DNA of 64,000 bases, taken from positions 8,853,310-8,917,309 of the forward strand of contig CM068322.1 of the NCBI GenBank assembly GCA_034766995.1, given 5' to 3'. Of the stretch, positions 39,557 to 51,900 are shown piece by piece (position 1 is the stretch's first letter; each line of letters starts with the position of its first letter). The translations under genes and the position numbers were made by a program. The DNA comes from Acanthacorydalis orientalis (Eukaryota; Arthropoda; Insecta; Megaloptera; Corydalidae). Under the pieces are notes generated by a model. That model did no database searches. It saw nothing but the letters and a program-made list of their open reading frames with translations, and had not been told where the DNA came from.

Positions 39557-40100
39557 TAAGACAAAGTCAAAAAATCGTTGGACCCCCAAGGTGATTTTTG
39601 TCGATGTCCAAAAATCGTCGGTTATTCCAAGTGATTTTTAGACATTGTCCAAAAATCGTCGTCAAATCCGAGTGATTTTTAGACATTGTACAAAAATCGT
39701 CGTCAAATCCGAGTGATTTTTAGACATTGTCCAAAAATCGTCGTCAAATCCGAGTGATTTTTAGACATTGTACAAAAATCGTCGTCAAATCCGAGTGATT
39801 TTTAGACATTGTACAAAAATCGTCGTCAAATCCGAGTGATTTTTAGACATTGTCCAAAAATCGTCGTCAAACACGAGTGATTTTTAGACATTGTCCAAAA
39901 ATCGTCGTCAAACTTGAGTGATTTTTAGACATTGTCCAAAAATCGTCGTCAAATCCGAGTGACTTTTAGACATTGTCCAAAAATCGTCGGTTATTCCAAG
40001 TGATTTTTAGACAAAGTCCATAAATTGTCTGTTAATCCGAGTGATTTTTAGAGAATGTCCAAAAATCATCGGTTATTCCGAGTGCTTTTTAGACAATGTC
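39557..40100. repeat. 41-bp satellite, forward block 3, ending at the orientation switch
   Basis: About 13 monomers with the CA-side orientation. At about 40,100 the array switches to the opposite strand sense. Confidence 0.95.
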
Positions 40101-40677
40101 CAAAAATCACTCGTGTTTGTCGACGATTTTTGGACAATGTCGAAAAATCACTCGGATTTGACGACGATTTTTGGACAATGTCTAAAAATCCCCCGAGATT
40201 GACGACGATTTTTGGACAATGTCTAAAAATCACTCGGATTTGACGACGATCTTTGGACAATGTCTAAAAATGACTCGAGTTTGACGACGAATTTTGGACA
40301 ATGTCAAAATTTTACTCGGATTTGACGACGATTTTTGGACAATGTCTAAAAGACACTCGAGTTTGACGACGATTTTTGGACAATGTCTAAAAATCACTCG
40401 GATTTGACGACGATTTTTGGACAATGTCTAAAAATCACTCGGATTTGACGACGATTTTTGGACAATGTCTAAAAATCACTCGGATCTGACGACGATTTTG
40501 AACAATGTCTAAAAATCACTCGTGTTTGACGACGATTTTTGTACAATGTCTAAAAATCACTCGAGTTTGACGACGATTTTTGGACAATGTCTAAAAATCA
40601 CTTGGAATAACCGACGATTTTTGGACATTGTCCAAAAATCACTTTGGTTATCCAACGATTTTTGGATATTGTCTTAG
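40101..40677. repeat. 41-bp satellite, reverse block 1
   Basis: Monomers read GACGATTTTTGGACAATGTC with CACTCGGATTTGAC linkers, the reverse complement of the left-hand blocks. It ends in the mirror junction ATTGTCTTAGTGACTGTGTG. Confidence 0.95.
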
Positions 40678-41072
40678 TGACTGTGTGTGTGTGCGTCTGT
40701 GTGGGTCTGTTTCTGTGTCTGTTTCTGTTTCTGTTTCTGTGGGTCTGTGTCTGTGTGGGTCTGTGCCTGTGTGGGTCTGTGTCTGTGTGGGTCTGTGCCT
40801 GTGTGGGTCTGTGTCTGTGTGGGTCTGTGTCTGTGTGAGTCTGTGTCTGTTTCTGTGGGTCTGTGTCTGTATCTGTGGGTCTGTGTCTGTATCTGTGGGT
40901 CTGTGTCTGTATCTGTGGGTCTGTTTCTGTATCTGTGGGTCTGTGTCTCTACCTGTGGGTCTGTGTCTGTATCTGTGGGTCTGTGTCTGTATCTGTGGGT
41001 CTGTGTCTGTATCTGTGGGTCTGTGTCTGTATCTGTGGGTCTGTCTGTGTCTGTGAGTCTGTCTGTGTGGGT
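40678..41072. repeat. GT-rich minisatellite, tract GT1
   Basis: Reverse-complement counterpart of the CA tracts. The left part uses 16-bp CTGTGTGGGTCTGTGT units and the right part a 20-bp variant containing CTGTATCTGTGGGTCTGTGT. Confidence 0.96.
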
Positions 41073-42006
41073 TAACTGGAGTGATTTTTAGAGAATGTCC
41101 AAAATTCATCGGTTATTCCGAGTGCCTTTTAGACAATGTCCAAAAATCACTCGTGTTTGTCGACGATTTTTGGACAATGTCTAAAAATCACTCGGATTTG
41201 ACGACGATTTTTGGACAATGTCTAAAGGACACTCGAGTTTGACGACGATTTTTGGAGAATGTCTAAAAATCACTCGGATTTGACGACGATTTTTGGACAA
41301 TGTCTAAAAATCACTCCGATTTGACGACGGTTTTTGAACAATGTCTAAAAATCACTCGGATTTGACGACGATTTTTGGACAATGTCTATAAATCACTCGG
41401 ATTTGACGACGATTTTTGGACAATGTCTAAAAATCACTTGGAATAACCGACGATTTTTGGACAATGTCTAAAAGTCACTCGGATTTGACGACGATTTTTG
41501 GACAATGTCTAAAAATCACTCGAGATTGACGACGATTTTTGGACAATGTCTAAAAATCACTCGGATTTAACGACGATCTTTGGACAATGTCTAAAAATGA
41601 CTCGAGTTTGACGACGAATTTTGGACAATGTCAAAATTTTACTCGGATTTGACGACGATTTTTGGACAATGTCTAAAAGACACTCGAGTTTGACGACGAT
41701 TTTTGGACAAAGTCTAAAAATCACTCGAGATTGACGACGATTTTTGGACAATGTCTAAAAATCACTCGGATTTGACGACGATCTTTGGACAATGTCTAAA
41801 AATGACTCGAGTTTGACGACGAATTTTGGACAATGTCAAAATTTTACTCGGATTTGACGACGATTTTTGGACAATGTCTAAAAGACACTCGAGTTTGACG
41901 ACGATTTTTGGACAATGTCTAAAAATCACTTGGAATAACCGACGATTTTTGGACATTGTCCAAAAATCACTTTGGTTATCCAACGATTTTTGGATATTGT
42001 CTTAGT
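41073..42006. repeat. 41-bp satellite, reverse block 2
   Basis: Begins with a short forward-orientation piece that repeats the 40.04-40.15 kb switch sequence, then continues in reverse sense. It ends in the TTAGTGACTGTGTG junction. Confidence 0.95.
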
Positions 42007-42676
42007 GACTGTGTGTGTGTGGGTCTGTGTGGGTGTGGGTTTGTTTCTGTGGGTCTGTGTCTGTGTGGGTCTGTGTCTGTTTCTGTGGGTCTGTGTGGGT
42101 CTGTGTCTGTTTCTGTGTCTGTGTCTGTGTGGGCCTGTGTCTGTGTGGGTCTGTGTCTGTGTGAATCTGTTTCTGTTTCTGTGGGTTTGTGTCTGTGTGG
42201 GTCTGTGTCTGTATCTGTGGGTCTGTGTCTGTATCTGTGGGTCTGTGTCTGTATCTGTGGGTCTGTGTCTGTATCTGTGGGTCTGTGTCTGTATCTGTGG
42301 GTCTGTTTCTGTATCTGTGGGTCTGTGTCTCTACCTGTGGGTCTGTGTCTGTATCTGTGGGTCTGTGTCTGTATCTGTGGGTCTGTCTGTGTCTGTGAGT
42401 CTGTCTGTGTGGGTCTGTGTCTGTGGGTCTGTGCCTGTGTGGGTCTGTGCCTGTGTGGGTCTGTGTCTGTGTGGGTCTGTGCCTGTGTGGGTCTGTGTCT
42501 GTGTGGGTCTGTGTCTGTTTGGGTCTGTGTCTGTTTCTGTCGGTCTGGTTGGGTCTGTGTCTGTGTGGGACTGTCTGTGTGGGTCTGTCTGTGTGGGTCT
42601 GTCTGTGTGGGTCCGTCTGTGTGGGTCCGTCTGTGTGGGTCTGTCTGTGTGGGTCTGTGTCTGTGTGGTTTTGTGT
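42007..42676. repeat. GT-rich minisatellite, tract GT2
   Basis: 16-bp and 20-bp units as in GT1, then a CTGTCTGTGTGGGT variant (14-bp) run at about 42,560-42,650. Confidence 0.96.
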
Positions 42677-43200
42677 CAAATAACCCGAGTGATTTTTAGA
42701 GAATGTCCAAAAATCACTCGGGTTAATAGACAATTTATGGGCTTTGTCTCAAAATCACTTGGAATAACCGATAATTTTTGGACATTGTCTAAAAATCACT
42801 TAGAATAACCGACGATTTTTGGACAATGTCTAAAAATCACTTGGAATAACCGACGATTTTTGGAAATTCTCTAAAATCACTCTGGTTAACTGTCGATTTT
42901 TAGACATTGTCTAAAAATCTCTCGGGTTAATAGACAATTTATGGACTTTGTCTCAAAATCACTTGGAATTACCGACGATTTTTGGACAATGTCTAAAAAT
43001 TACTCGGATTTGACGAAGATTTTTGGACAATGACTAAAAATCACTTGGAATTACCGACGATTTTTGGACAATGTCTAAAAATCACTCAGATTTGACGACG
43101 ATTTTTGGACAATGTCTAAAAATCACTTGGAATAACCGAAGATTTTTGGACATCTTACAAAAATCACTTTGGTTATCCAACGGTTTTTGGACATTGTCTT
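42677..43200. repeat. 41-bp satellite, reverse block 3
   Basis: Opens with one forward-orientation monomer (GTGATTTTTAGAGAATGTCC) directly facing a reverse one, then about 12 reverse monomers. Confidence 0.95.
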
Positions 43201-44251
43201 AGTGTCTGTGTGTGTGTTAAGGTCTGTGTGGGTGTAGGTCTGTGTGGGTGTGGGTCTGTGTGTGTGTGGGTATGTGTGGGTGTGGGTCTGTGTGGGTGTG
43301 GGTCTGTGTGGGTGTGGGTGTGGGTCTGTGTGTGTGTGCGGGTCTGTGTGTGTGTGTGCGGGTCTGTGTGTGTCTGTGGATCTGTCTGTGTCTGTGTGTC
43401 TGTCTGTGTCTGTGGGTCTGTCTGTGTCTGTGGGTCTGTCTGTGTCTGTGGGACTGTCTGTGTCTGTGGGACTGTATGTGTCTGTGGGTCTGTATGTGTC
43501 TGTGGGTCTGTATGTGTCTGTGGGACTGTGTGTGTGTGGGTCTGTATGTGTCTGTGGGTCTGTGTCTGTGTGGATCTGTGTCTGTGTGGCTCTGTGTCTG
43601 TGTGGGTCTGTGTCTGTGGGTCTTTGTGTGGGTCTGTGTCTGTGTGGGTCTGTGTCTGTGTGGGTCTGTGCCTGTGTGGATCTGTGTCTGTGTGGGTCTG
43701 TGTCTGTGTGGGTCTGTGTCTGTATGGGTCTGTGTCTGTGTGGGCCTGTGTCTGTGTGGGTCTGTGTCCGTGTGGGTCTGTGTCCGTGTGGGTCTGTGTC
43801 CGTGTGGGTTTGTGTCCGTGTGTGTCTGTGTCTGTATGGGTCTGTGTCTGTGTGGGCCTGTGTCTGTGAGTCTGTCTGTGTCTGTGTGGGTCTGTGTCTG
43901 TGTCTTTGGGTCTGTGTCTGTGGATCTGTATCTGTGTGGGTCTGTGTCTGTGTGGGTCTGTGTCTGTGTCTTGTGTGTCTGTGTCTGTGTCTGTGTGGGT
44001 CTGTGTCTGTGTGGGTCTGTGTCTGTGTGGGTCTGTGTCTGTGTGGGTCTGTGTCTGTGTGGGTCTGTGTCTGTGTGGGTCTGTGTCTGTGTGGGTCTGT
44101 GTCTGTGTGGGTCTGTGTCTGTGTGGGTCTGTGTCTGTGTGAGTCTGTGTCTGTGTGGGTCTGTGTCTGTGTGGGTCTGTGTCTGTGTGGGTCTGTGTCT
44201 GTGTGGGTCTGTGTCTGTGTGGGTCTGTGTCTGTGTGGGTCTGTGTCTGTA
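43201..44251. repeat. GT-rich minisatellite, tract GT3
   Basis: The longest tract (about 1.05 kb). The last 250 bp are nearly perfect 16-bp units. It ends CTGTATGATGATGATT, the mirror of the CATCATACAG junction at 38.13 and 39.17 kb. Confidence 0.96.
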
Positions 44252-45430
44252 TGATGATGATTTATTGACATTGTCTAAAAATCACTCGGGTTAACAGACA
44301 ATTTATGGACTTTGTCTAAAAATCACTTGGAATACCGACGATTTTTGGACATTGTCTAAAAATCACTTGGAATAACCGACGATTTTTGGACATTCTCTAA
44401 AATCACTCTGGTTAACTGTCGATTTTTAGACATTGTCTAAAAGTCTCTCGGGTTAATAGACAAATTATGGACTTTGTCTCAAAATTACTTGGAATTACCG
44501 ACGATTTTTGGACAATGTCTAAAAATTACTCGGATTTGACGAAGATTTTTGGACAATGTCTCAAAATCACTTGGAATAACCGACGATTTTTGGACAATGT
44601 CTAAAAATCACTCGGATTTGACGAAGAATTTTGGACAATGTCTAAAAATCACTCGTGTTTGACGACGATTTTTGTACAATGTCTAAAAATCAATCGGATC
44701 TGACGACGATTTTGAACAATGTCTAAAAATCACTCGTGTTTGACGAAGATTTTTGTACAATGTCAAAAAATCATTCGAGTTTGACGACGATTTTTGGACA
44801 ATGTCTAAAAATCACTCGGATTTGACGACGATTTTTGGACAATGTCTAAAAATCACTCGGATTTGAGGACGATTTTTAAACAATGTCTAAAAATCACTGG
44901 GATTGACGACGATTTTTGGACAATGTCTAAAAATCACTCGAATTTGAAAACGATTTTTGGACAATGTCTAAAAATCACTCCGATTTGACGACGATTTTTG
45001 GAAAATGTCTAAAAATCGTTCCGATTTGACGACGATTTTTGGACAATGTCTAAAATTTACTAGAATTAAGGACGATTTTTGGACAATGTCTAAAAATCAC
45101 TTCAGTTTGACGACGATTTTTGGACAATGTCTGAAAATCACTCAGATTTGACGACGATTTTTGGAAAACGTCTAAAAATCACTCCGATTTAACGACGATT
45201 TTTGGACAATGTCTAAAATTTACTAGAATTGAGGACGATTTTTGGACAATGTCTAAAAATCACTCAGATTTCACGACGATTTTTGGACAATGTCTAAAAA
45301 TCACTCCGATTTGACGACGATTTTTGGACAATGTCTAAGAATCACTCCGATTTGAAGACGATTTTTTGACAATGTCTAAAATTTATTTAGATTTGACGAC
45401 GATTTCTGGACAATGTCTAAAAATCACTAT
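44252..45430. repeat. 41-bp satellite, reverse block 4
   Basis: About 28 monomers, becoming more divergent toward the right (TTTACTAGAATTAAGG and similar linkers) before the 15-bp minisatellite. Confidence 0.95.
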
Positions 45431-45750
45431 GTATGTATGGATGTTTTGTGTGGGTGTGAACTTGTGTGTGCGAACGTGTGGGTGCGAACGTGTGGGTGCG
45501 AACGTGTGGGTGCGAACGTGTGGGTGCGAACGTGAGGGTGCGAACGTGAGGGTGCGAACGTGAGGGTGCGAACGTGAGGGTGCGAACGTGAGGGTGCGAA
45601 CGTGTGGGTGTGAACGTGTGGGTTTATATATGCGTTTGTATGTGTGCGTTTGCATGTGTGAGTTTGTATGTGTGGGTGTATGTGTGGGTTTGTATGTGTG
45701 TTGTATGTGTGTTTGTATGTGTGTTTGTATGTGTGGGTATATATGTGTAT
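45431..45750. repeat. 15-bp minisatellite (GTGCGAACGTGTGGG) and TGTATGTGTG tail
   Basis: About 12 units of GGTGCGAACGTGTGG or GGTGCGAACGTGAGG to 45,625, then looser GTTTGTATGTGTG units. Translations in two frames are repeats and not genes. Confidence 0.93.
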
Positions 45751-45751
45751 T

Positions 45752-48700
45752 AAGGCGCATCTAACATTGTGCGACATTAGCCGTTTCTAATTTAATTTCG
45801 TCCACTTATGGCGGAAAAACTGATTGAAAAATGGGTTTTTTGGACAAAATTAAGCCTGTTTGGAAAATAATCGAATCGAGATGCACACCACGAGATAGAT
45901 AATTTTAAGGCGCAGGTAATGATGTGCGACATTAGCCGTTTCGCTTTTAATATCGCTACTTATGGCCAAGAAACTGATTGAGAAATGGGTTTTTTGCAGA
46001 AAATTACGCCTTTTTGGAAAATAATCGAATCGAATTGTCCACCACGAGATAGATAATTTTAAGGCGCATCTAACGATGTGCGACATTAGCCGTTTCGCAT
46101 TTAATTTCGCTTACTTATGGCCTAAAAACTGATTGAGAAATGGGTTTTTTGGGCAAAATTAGGCTATTTGGAAAATAATGGAATCGAATTGCACACCAGG
46201 AGATAGATAATTTTAATGGGCATCTAACGATGTGCGACATTAGCCGTTTCGCATTTAATATCGCTACTTATGGCCTAAAAACTGATTGAGAAGTGGGTTT
46301 TTTGGGCAAAATTTCACTTCTTTGGAACATAATCGAATCTAATTGCACACTAAGAAATAGATAATTTTAAGGCGCATCTAATGATGTGCCATATTAGCCG
46401 TTTCGCATTTAATTTCGCCTACTTATGGCCGAAAAACTGATTGAGAAATGGGTTTTTCGGGCAAAATTAGGCTTTTTTGGAAGATAATCGAATCAAATTG
46501 CACACCACGTGATAGGTAATTTTAATACGCATCTAACGATGTGCGATATGACCCGTTTCGTACTTAATTTCGACTACTTATGGCCGAAAAACTGGTTAAA
46601 AAATAGGTTTTTCGGGCAAAATTAGGCTTTTTTGGAAATTAGTCGAATCGAATTGCACATCACGCGATAGGTAATTTTAAGACGCATCTAATGATGTGCG
46701 ATATAAGCCTTTTCGCTTTTAATTTCGACTAGTAACGGCCGAAAAACTGGTTGAAAAACAGTTTTTTTGGGTAAAATAAGGCGTTTTTGGAAAATAATCG
46801 AATCAAATTGCATACCACGAGATAGATAATTTTAAGGCGCAGCTAATGATGTGCGACATTAGCCGTTTCGCATTTAATATCGCTACTTATGGCTTAAAAA
46901 CTGATTGAGAAGTGGGTTTTTTGGGCAAAATTTCACTTCTTTGGAACATAATCGAATCGAATTGCACACTAAGAAATAGATAATTTTAAGGCGCATCTAA
47001 TGATGTGCCATATTAGCCGTTTCGCATTTAATTTCGCCTACTTATGGCCGAAAAACTGATTGAGAAATAGGTTTTTCGGGCAAAATTAGGCTTTTTTGGA
47101 AGATAATCGAATCAAATTGCACACCACGTGATAGGTAATTTTAATACGCATCAAACGATGTGCGATATGACCCGTTTCGTACTTAATTTCGACTACTTAT
47201 GGCCGAAAAACTGGTTAAAAAATAGGTTTTTCGGGCAAAATTAGGCTTTTTTGGAAATTAGTCGAATCGAATTGCACATCACGCGATAGGTAATTTTAAG
47301 ACGCATCTAATGATGTGCGATATAAGCCTTTTCGCTTTTAATTTCGACTAGTAACGGTCGAAAAACTGGTTGAAAAACAGTTTTTTTGGGTAAAATAAGG
47401 CGTTTTTGGAAAATAATCGAATCAAATTGCATACAACGAGATAGATAATTTTAAGACGCATCTAATGTTGTGCGATATGAGCCGTTTTGCACTTAATTTC
47501 GACTACTTATGGCCGAAAAACTGGTTAAAAAATGTGTTCTTCGGGCAAAATTAGGCTTTTTTGGAAGATAATCGAATCGAATTGCACACCACGCGATAGG
47601 TAATTTTAAGACGCATCTAACGATGTGCGATATTAGCCGTTTCGTATTTAATTTAGCCTACTTATGGCTGAAAAACTGATTGAGAAATTGGTTTTTTGGG
47701 GAAATTTAGACCGTTTTGGAAAATAATCAAATCGAATTGCACACCAGGATATAGATAATTTTAATGCGCATCTAACGATGTGCGACATTAGCCGTTTCGC
47801 ATTTAATATCGCTACTTATGGCCGAAAAACTGATTGAAAAATGGGTTTTTTGGGGAAAATTAGGCCTTTTTGGAAAATAATCGAATCGGATTGCACACCA
47901 GGATATAGATAATTTTAAGGCGCAGCTAATGATGTGCGACATTAGCCGTTTCGCGTTTAATATCGCCTACTTGTGGCCCAAAAACTGATTGAGAAATGGC
48001 TTTTTTGGGCAAAATTAGCTTTTTTGAAAATAATCGAATCGGATTGCACACCGCGAGATAGATAATTTTAAGGCGCAGCTAATGATGTGCGACATTAGCC
48101 GTTTCGCGTTTAATATCGCCTACTTGTGGCCGAAAAACTGATTGAGAAATGGCTGTTTAGGGAAAATTAGGCCTTTTTGGAAAATAATCGAATCGAATTG
48201 CACACCACGAGATAGATAATTTTAAGGCGCAGCTAATGATGTGCGACATTAGCCGTTTCGCGTTTAATATCGCCTACTTGTGGCCGAAAAACTGATTGAG
48301 AAATGGCTTTTTTGGGCAAAATTAGGCTTTTTTGAAAATAATCGAATCGAATTGCACACCAGGATATAGATAATTTTAAGGCGCAGCTAATGATGTGCGA
48401 CATTAGCCGTTTCGCGTTTAATATCGCCTACTTGTGGCCCAAAAACTGATTGAGAAATGGCTTTTTTGGGCAAAATTAGCTTTTTTGAAAATAATCGAAT
48501 CGAATTGCACACCACGAGATAGATAATTTTAAGGCGCATCTAATGATGTGCCATATTAGCCGTTTCGCATTTAATTTCGCCTACTTATGGCCGAAAAACT
48601 GATTGATAAATGGTTTTTTTGGACAAAATTAGGCCTTTTTGGAAAATAATCGAATCGGATTGCACACCAGGATATAGATAATTTTAAGGCGCAGCTAATG

Positions 48701-50103
48701 ATGTGCGACATTAGCCGTTTCGCGTTTAATATCGCCTACTTGGGGCCCAAAAACTGATTGAGAAATGGCTTTTTTGGGCAAAATTAGCTTTTTTGAAAAT
48801 AATCGAATCGAATTGCACACCAGGATATAGATAATTTTAATGCGCATCTAACGATGTGCGACATTAGCCGTTTCGCATTTAATATCGCTACTTATGTCCG
48901 AAAAACTGATTGAGAAATGGGTTTTTTGGGGAAAATTAGGCCTTTTTGGAAAATAATCGAATCGAATTGCACACCACGAGATAGATAATTTTAAGGCGCA
49001 TCTAATGATGTGCGATATTAGCCGTTTCGCATTTAATTTCGCCTACTTATGGCCGAAAAACTGATTGATAAATGGTTTTTTTGGGCAAAATTAGGCCTTT
49101 TTGGAAAATAATCGAATCGGATTGCACACCGCGAGATAGATAATTTTAAGACGCATCTAATGATGTGCGATATTAGCCATTTCGTATTCAATTTAGCCTA
49201 CTTATGGCTGAAAAACTGATTGAGAAATTGGTTTTTTGGGGGAAATTAGACCTTTTTGGAAAATAATCGAATCTAATTGCACACCACGAGATAGATAATT
49301 TTAAGGCGCATCTAACGATGTGCGACATTAGCCGTTTCTCATTTAATTTCGCCTACTTATGGCCTAAAAACTGATTGAGAAATGGGTTTTTTGGGCAAAA
49401 TTAGGCTTTTTTGGAAAATAATGGAATCGAATTGCACACCAGGAGATAGATTATTTTAAGGCGCATCTAATGATGTGCGATAGAAGCTGTTTCGCACTTA
49501 ATTTCGACTATTTATGGCCGAAAAACTGGTAGAAAAACGGTTTTTTTGGTAAAATAAGGCTTTTTTGGAAATTAATCGAATCGAATTGCACACCACGTGA
49601 TAGATAATTTTAAGACGCATCTAACGATGTGCGATATTAGCCGTTTCGTATTTAATTTAGCCTACTTATGGCTGAAAAACTGATTGAGAAATTGGTTTTT
49701 TGGGGAAAATTAGACCTTTTTGGAAAATAATCAAATCGAATTGCACACCATGAGATAGATAATTTTAAGGCGCAGCTAATGATGTGCGAAACAAGCCGTT
49801 TCGCACTTAACTTCGATTATTTATGGCCGAAAAACTGGTAGAAAAACGGTTTTTTTGGTAAAATAAGGCTTTTTTGGAAATTAATCGAATCGAATTGCAC
49901 ACCACGTGATAGATAATTTTAAGACGCATCTAACGATGTGCGACATTAGCCGTTTAGCGTTTAATATCGCCTACTTGTGGCCGAAAAACTGATTGAGAAA
50001 TGGGTTTTTTGGGCAAAATTAGGCTTTTTTGAAAATAATCGAATCGGATTGCACACCACGAGATAGATAATTTTAAGGCGCATCTAGCGATGTATGATAC
50101 TAG
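45752..50103. repeat. 154-bp satellite, about 28 tandem copies
   Basis: Monomers begin AAGGCGCATCTAACGATGTG and run through TTAGCCGTTTCGCATTTAAT, GGCCGAAAAACTGATTGAG, ATCGAATCGAATTGCACACC and GATAGATAATTTT. Starts at 45,752, 45,907 and 46,061 give the period. Variants recur every fourth monomer: ATTTCACTTCTTTGGAACA occurs at 46,311 and 46,930, and the flanking monomers also match. No coding frame is shared between monomers. The last monomer breaks off in a TA microsatellite. Confidence 0.97.

Positions 50104-50105
<2 letters not shown>

Positions 50106-50149
<44 letters not shown>
50106..50149. repeat. (TA)n microsatellite at the satellite edge
   Basis: A TA run of about 44 bp exactly where the last 154-bp monomer is interrupted. 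Confidence 0.93.
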
Positions 50150-50153
<4 letters not shown>

Positions 50154-51900
50154 GTAATTTTTTGTTATTCATCTTATTTCCAGAAATAATTACAAACGAA
50201 CATCACAACAGAAGGGGATAAGAATATAATTTTTTCATAAAATAAGTTTTGATCTATTTTATTCTAAATGACTGGTTTACTCTATACTAGTGTTGTACAC
50301 ATTTGTAAAACTGAATATATTTTTTAGGCATGTCATTGTAAACTGAACTGATATTTAATATATTTGATTTTTATATGTCATTATTCTCATTCATTGTAAA
50401 TTTGAATTTTGTCCTTACTTCTTTCCACAAGATATATTGAAAATGATGTATACAACCGATTTCATCCTTGAAATATATTTTTTGCTTTTGTTATGTATGT
50501 AATTTTAGTAAACACTTTCTAATGTGTTTAATAAATTAAAGATACATTTGAGTTATAAACTTATATTATATATATTCCATTTCCTTTCATAGTTTTGTCA
50601 AAGATGATTTATATCAATTTTTTATTTGTCTGGATTTGATTTTAAATCTACCATAATGAAGAACTTCAAATCAGCTCATAACGATGAATATCTGTTTTCA
50701 ACTTATGCACGGTTTAACAAATTATAAACATGATTATGGGCACAAATATCGTTTATTTATTGATTTTAATAATTATTTGACTTTCTGTAAGCAGACTAAA
50801 GATCTTTGTTTTTACTAACTTATGAACTGATTAGAATTTTTTCAATTGGGCCCACAAATAGTAATACAAAATAGTAACATACATGAATTTTGCTGGTTAA
50901 GCATCTCGAGTAGGTACTCCTATTTAACTGGTAGTAGTGACTTTTGAAGAAATCGCTTGTGAATTTATTTTCTTATAAAATAAATGAAAACAGTGTTAAA
51001 TCGAACATTGAAGTTTCATGTTTTACTCTCCTATTATCTGTAATGATAGAAATAACAAATTATAAGGAAGATAAAATTAAACACATACTACAAAACTGTA
51101 ATTAATAATAGTATCTATTCTGGTTTAATAATCATTTTCAAATTATGTAACAAAATATAATCACTATAACAAATAAATCGTTTTTGTTATTATTATTATT
51201 TTAATCATAATTGTGAAAATAAACGAAACGTGTTGCAACATTATATTCCATGAATAATATTTTGTAAGTACTTACAATAAATATAAATATTTAATTTTTA
51301 TAATGGCAGTTCATTTTATTCTATTTATAAATATGTTATTTATCTTATATTTGTATTTAATTTTAGTATTATTCACACATCGATGATATCCTCAAATCGT
51401 AATATAACCGGGACAGCGTCAGCGATTAGAAAAATGTAAAAAAAATTACTACGTATATCAATCTAGTATCAATCGCCAAAAAGTTTGATACTGTGGAAAA
51501 TGTTTGTAAAAATGATTATTGTGAGGCTATGTATACATCTTTATATTACTATACATCTTAAAATTAAGGTCAGTAAAATAAGTTTCGTTTTAAATTAATA
51601 AATTCTAAATATTTGTTTCCCAATATACATGTTTTTATATACAGAACACTTTTTTGCATGCAATATGAACTTGCCATATTTGTGCTTTTTTTATTTGCAC
51701 TTTTTACCACAACTCAATAGTCTGAATTAACTTTCAAAGATGTTCATAAAAAAGAATCAAATTAATTTAACCCATTTAAGCTTAATTTTTCTACTTTGTC
51801 TATGTACAATGTAAAGAATTCGAAATAGTTGTTTATAGTTTTTTCCATTCGAATTGCAAGTTGAATGTAGGAATAAATTAAGTAGCTTAATAGTAGCTTA
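50150..51900. other. Non-repetitive AT-rich interval between two satellites
   Basis: No tandem repeat, coding signal or transposon end recognised. A short patch at 51,380-51,430 is less AT-rich. Confidence 0.55.

Noticed and set aside
37420..40100. CRISPR-like array (palindromic repeats with 16-bp spacers)
   Set aside because: The linkers are a few recurring types and not unique spacers, core copies vary, and the context is a eukaryotic genome without cas genes.
43123..44294. The longest open frames of the window (382 and 350 codons)
   Set aside because: The same low-complexity minisatellite translation, with no domain or gene structure.
45383..45777. Repeat protein of Ser-His-Pro-His type on the minus strand
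   Set aside because: Produced by the 15-bp minisatellite, whose period is a multiple of three. It has no start context, splice sites or homology.
45752..50103. CENP-B box in the 154-bp satellite
   Set aside because: TTTCGCATTTAATTTCG looked close, but the required A and CGGG positions do not fit on either strand.
45752..50103. Insect telomeric (TTAGG)n repeats
   Set aside because: TTAGG occurs only once per monomer within the 154-bp unit; no tandem TTAGG was seen anywhere in the window.
50150..51900. Possible gene between the two satellite arrays
   Set aside because: No frame above background, no splice-bounded homology and no transposon ends.
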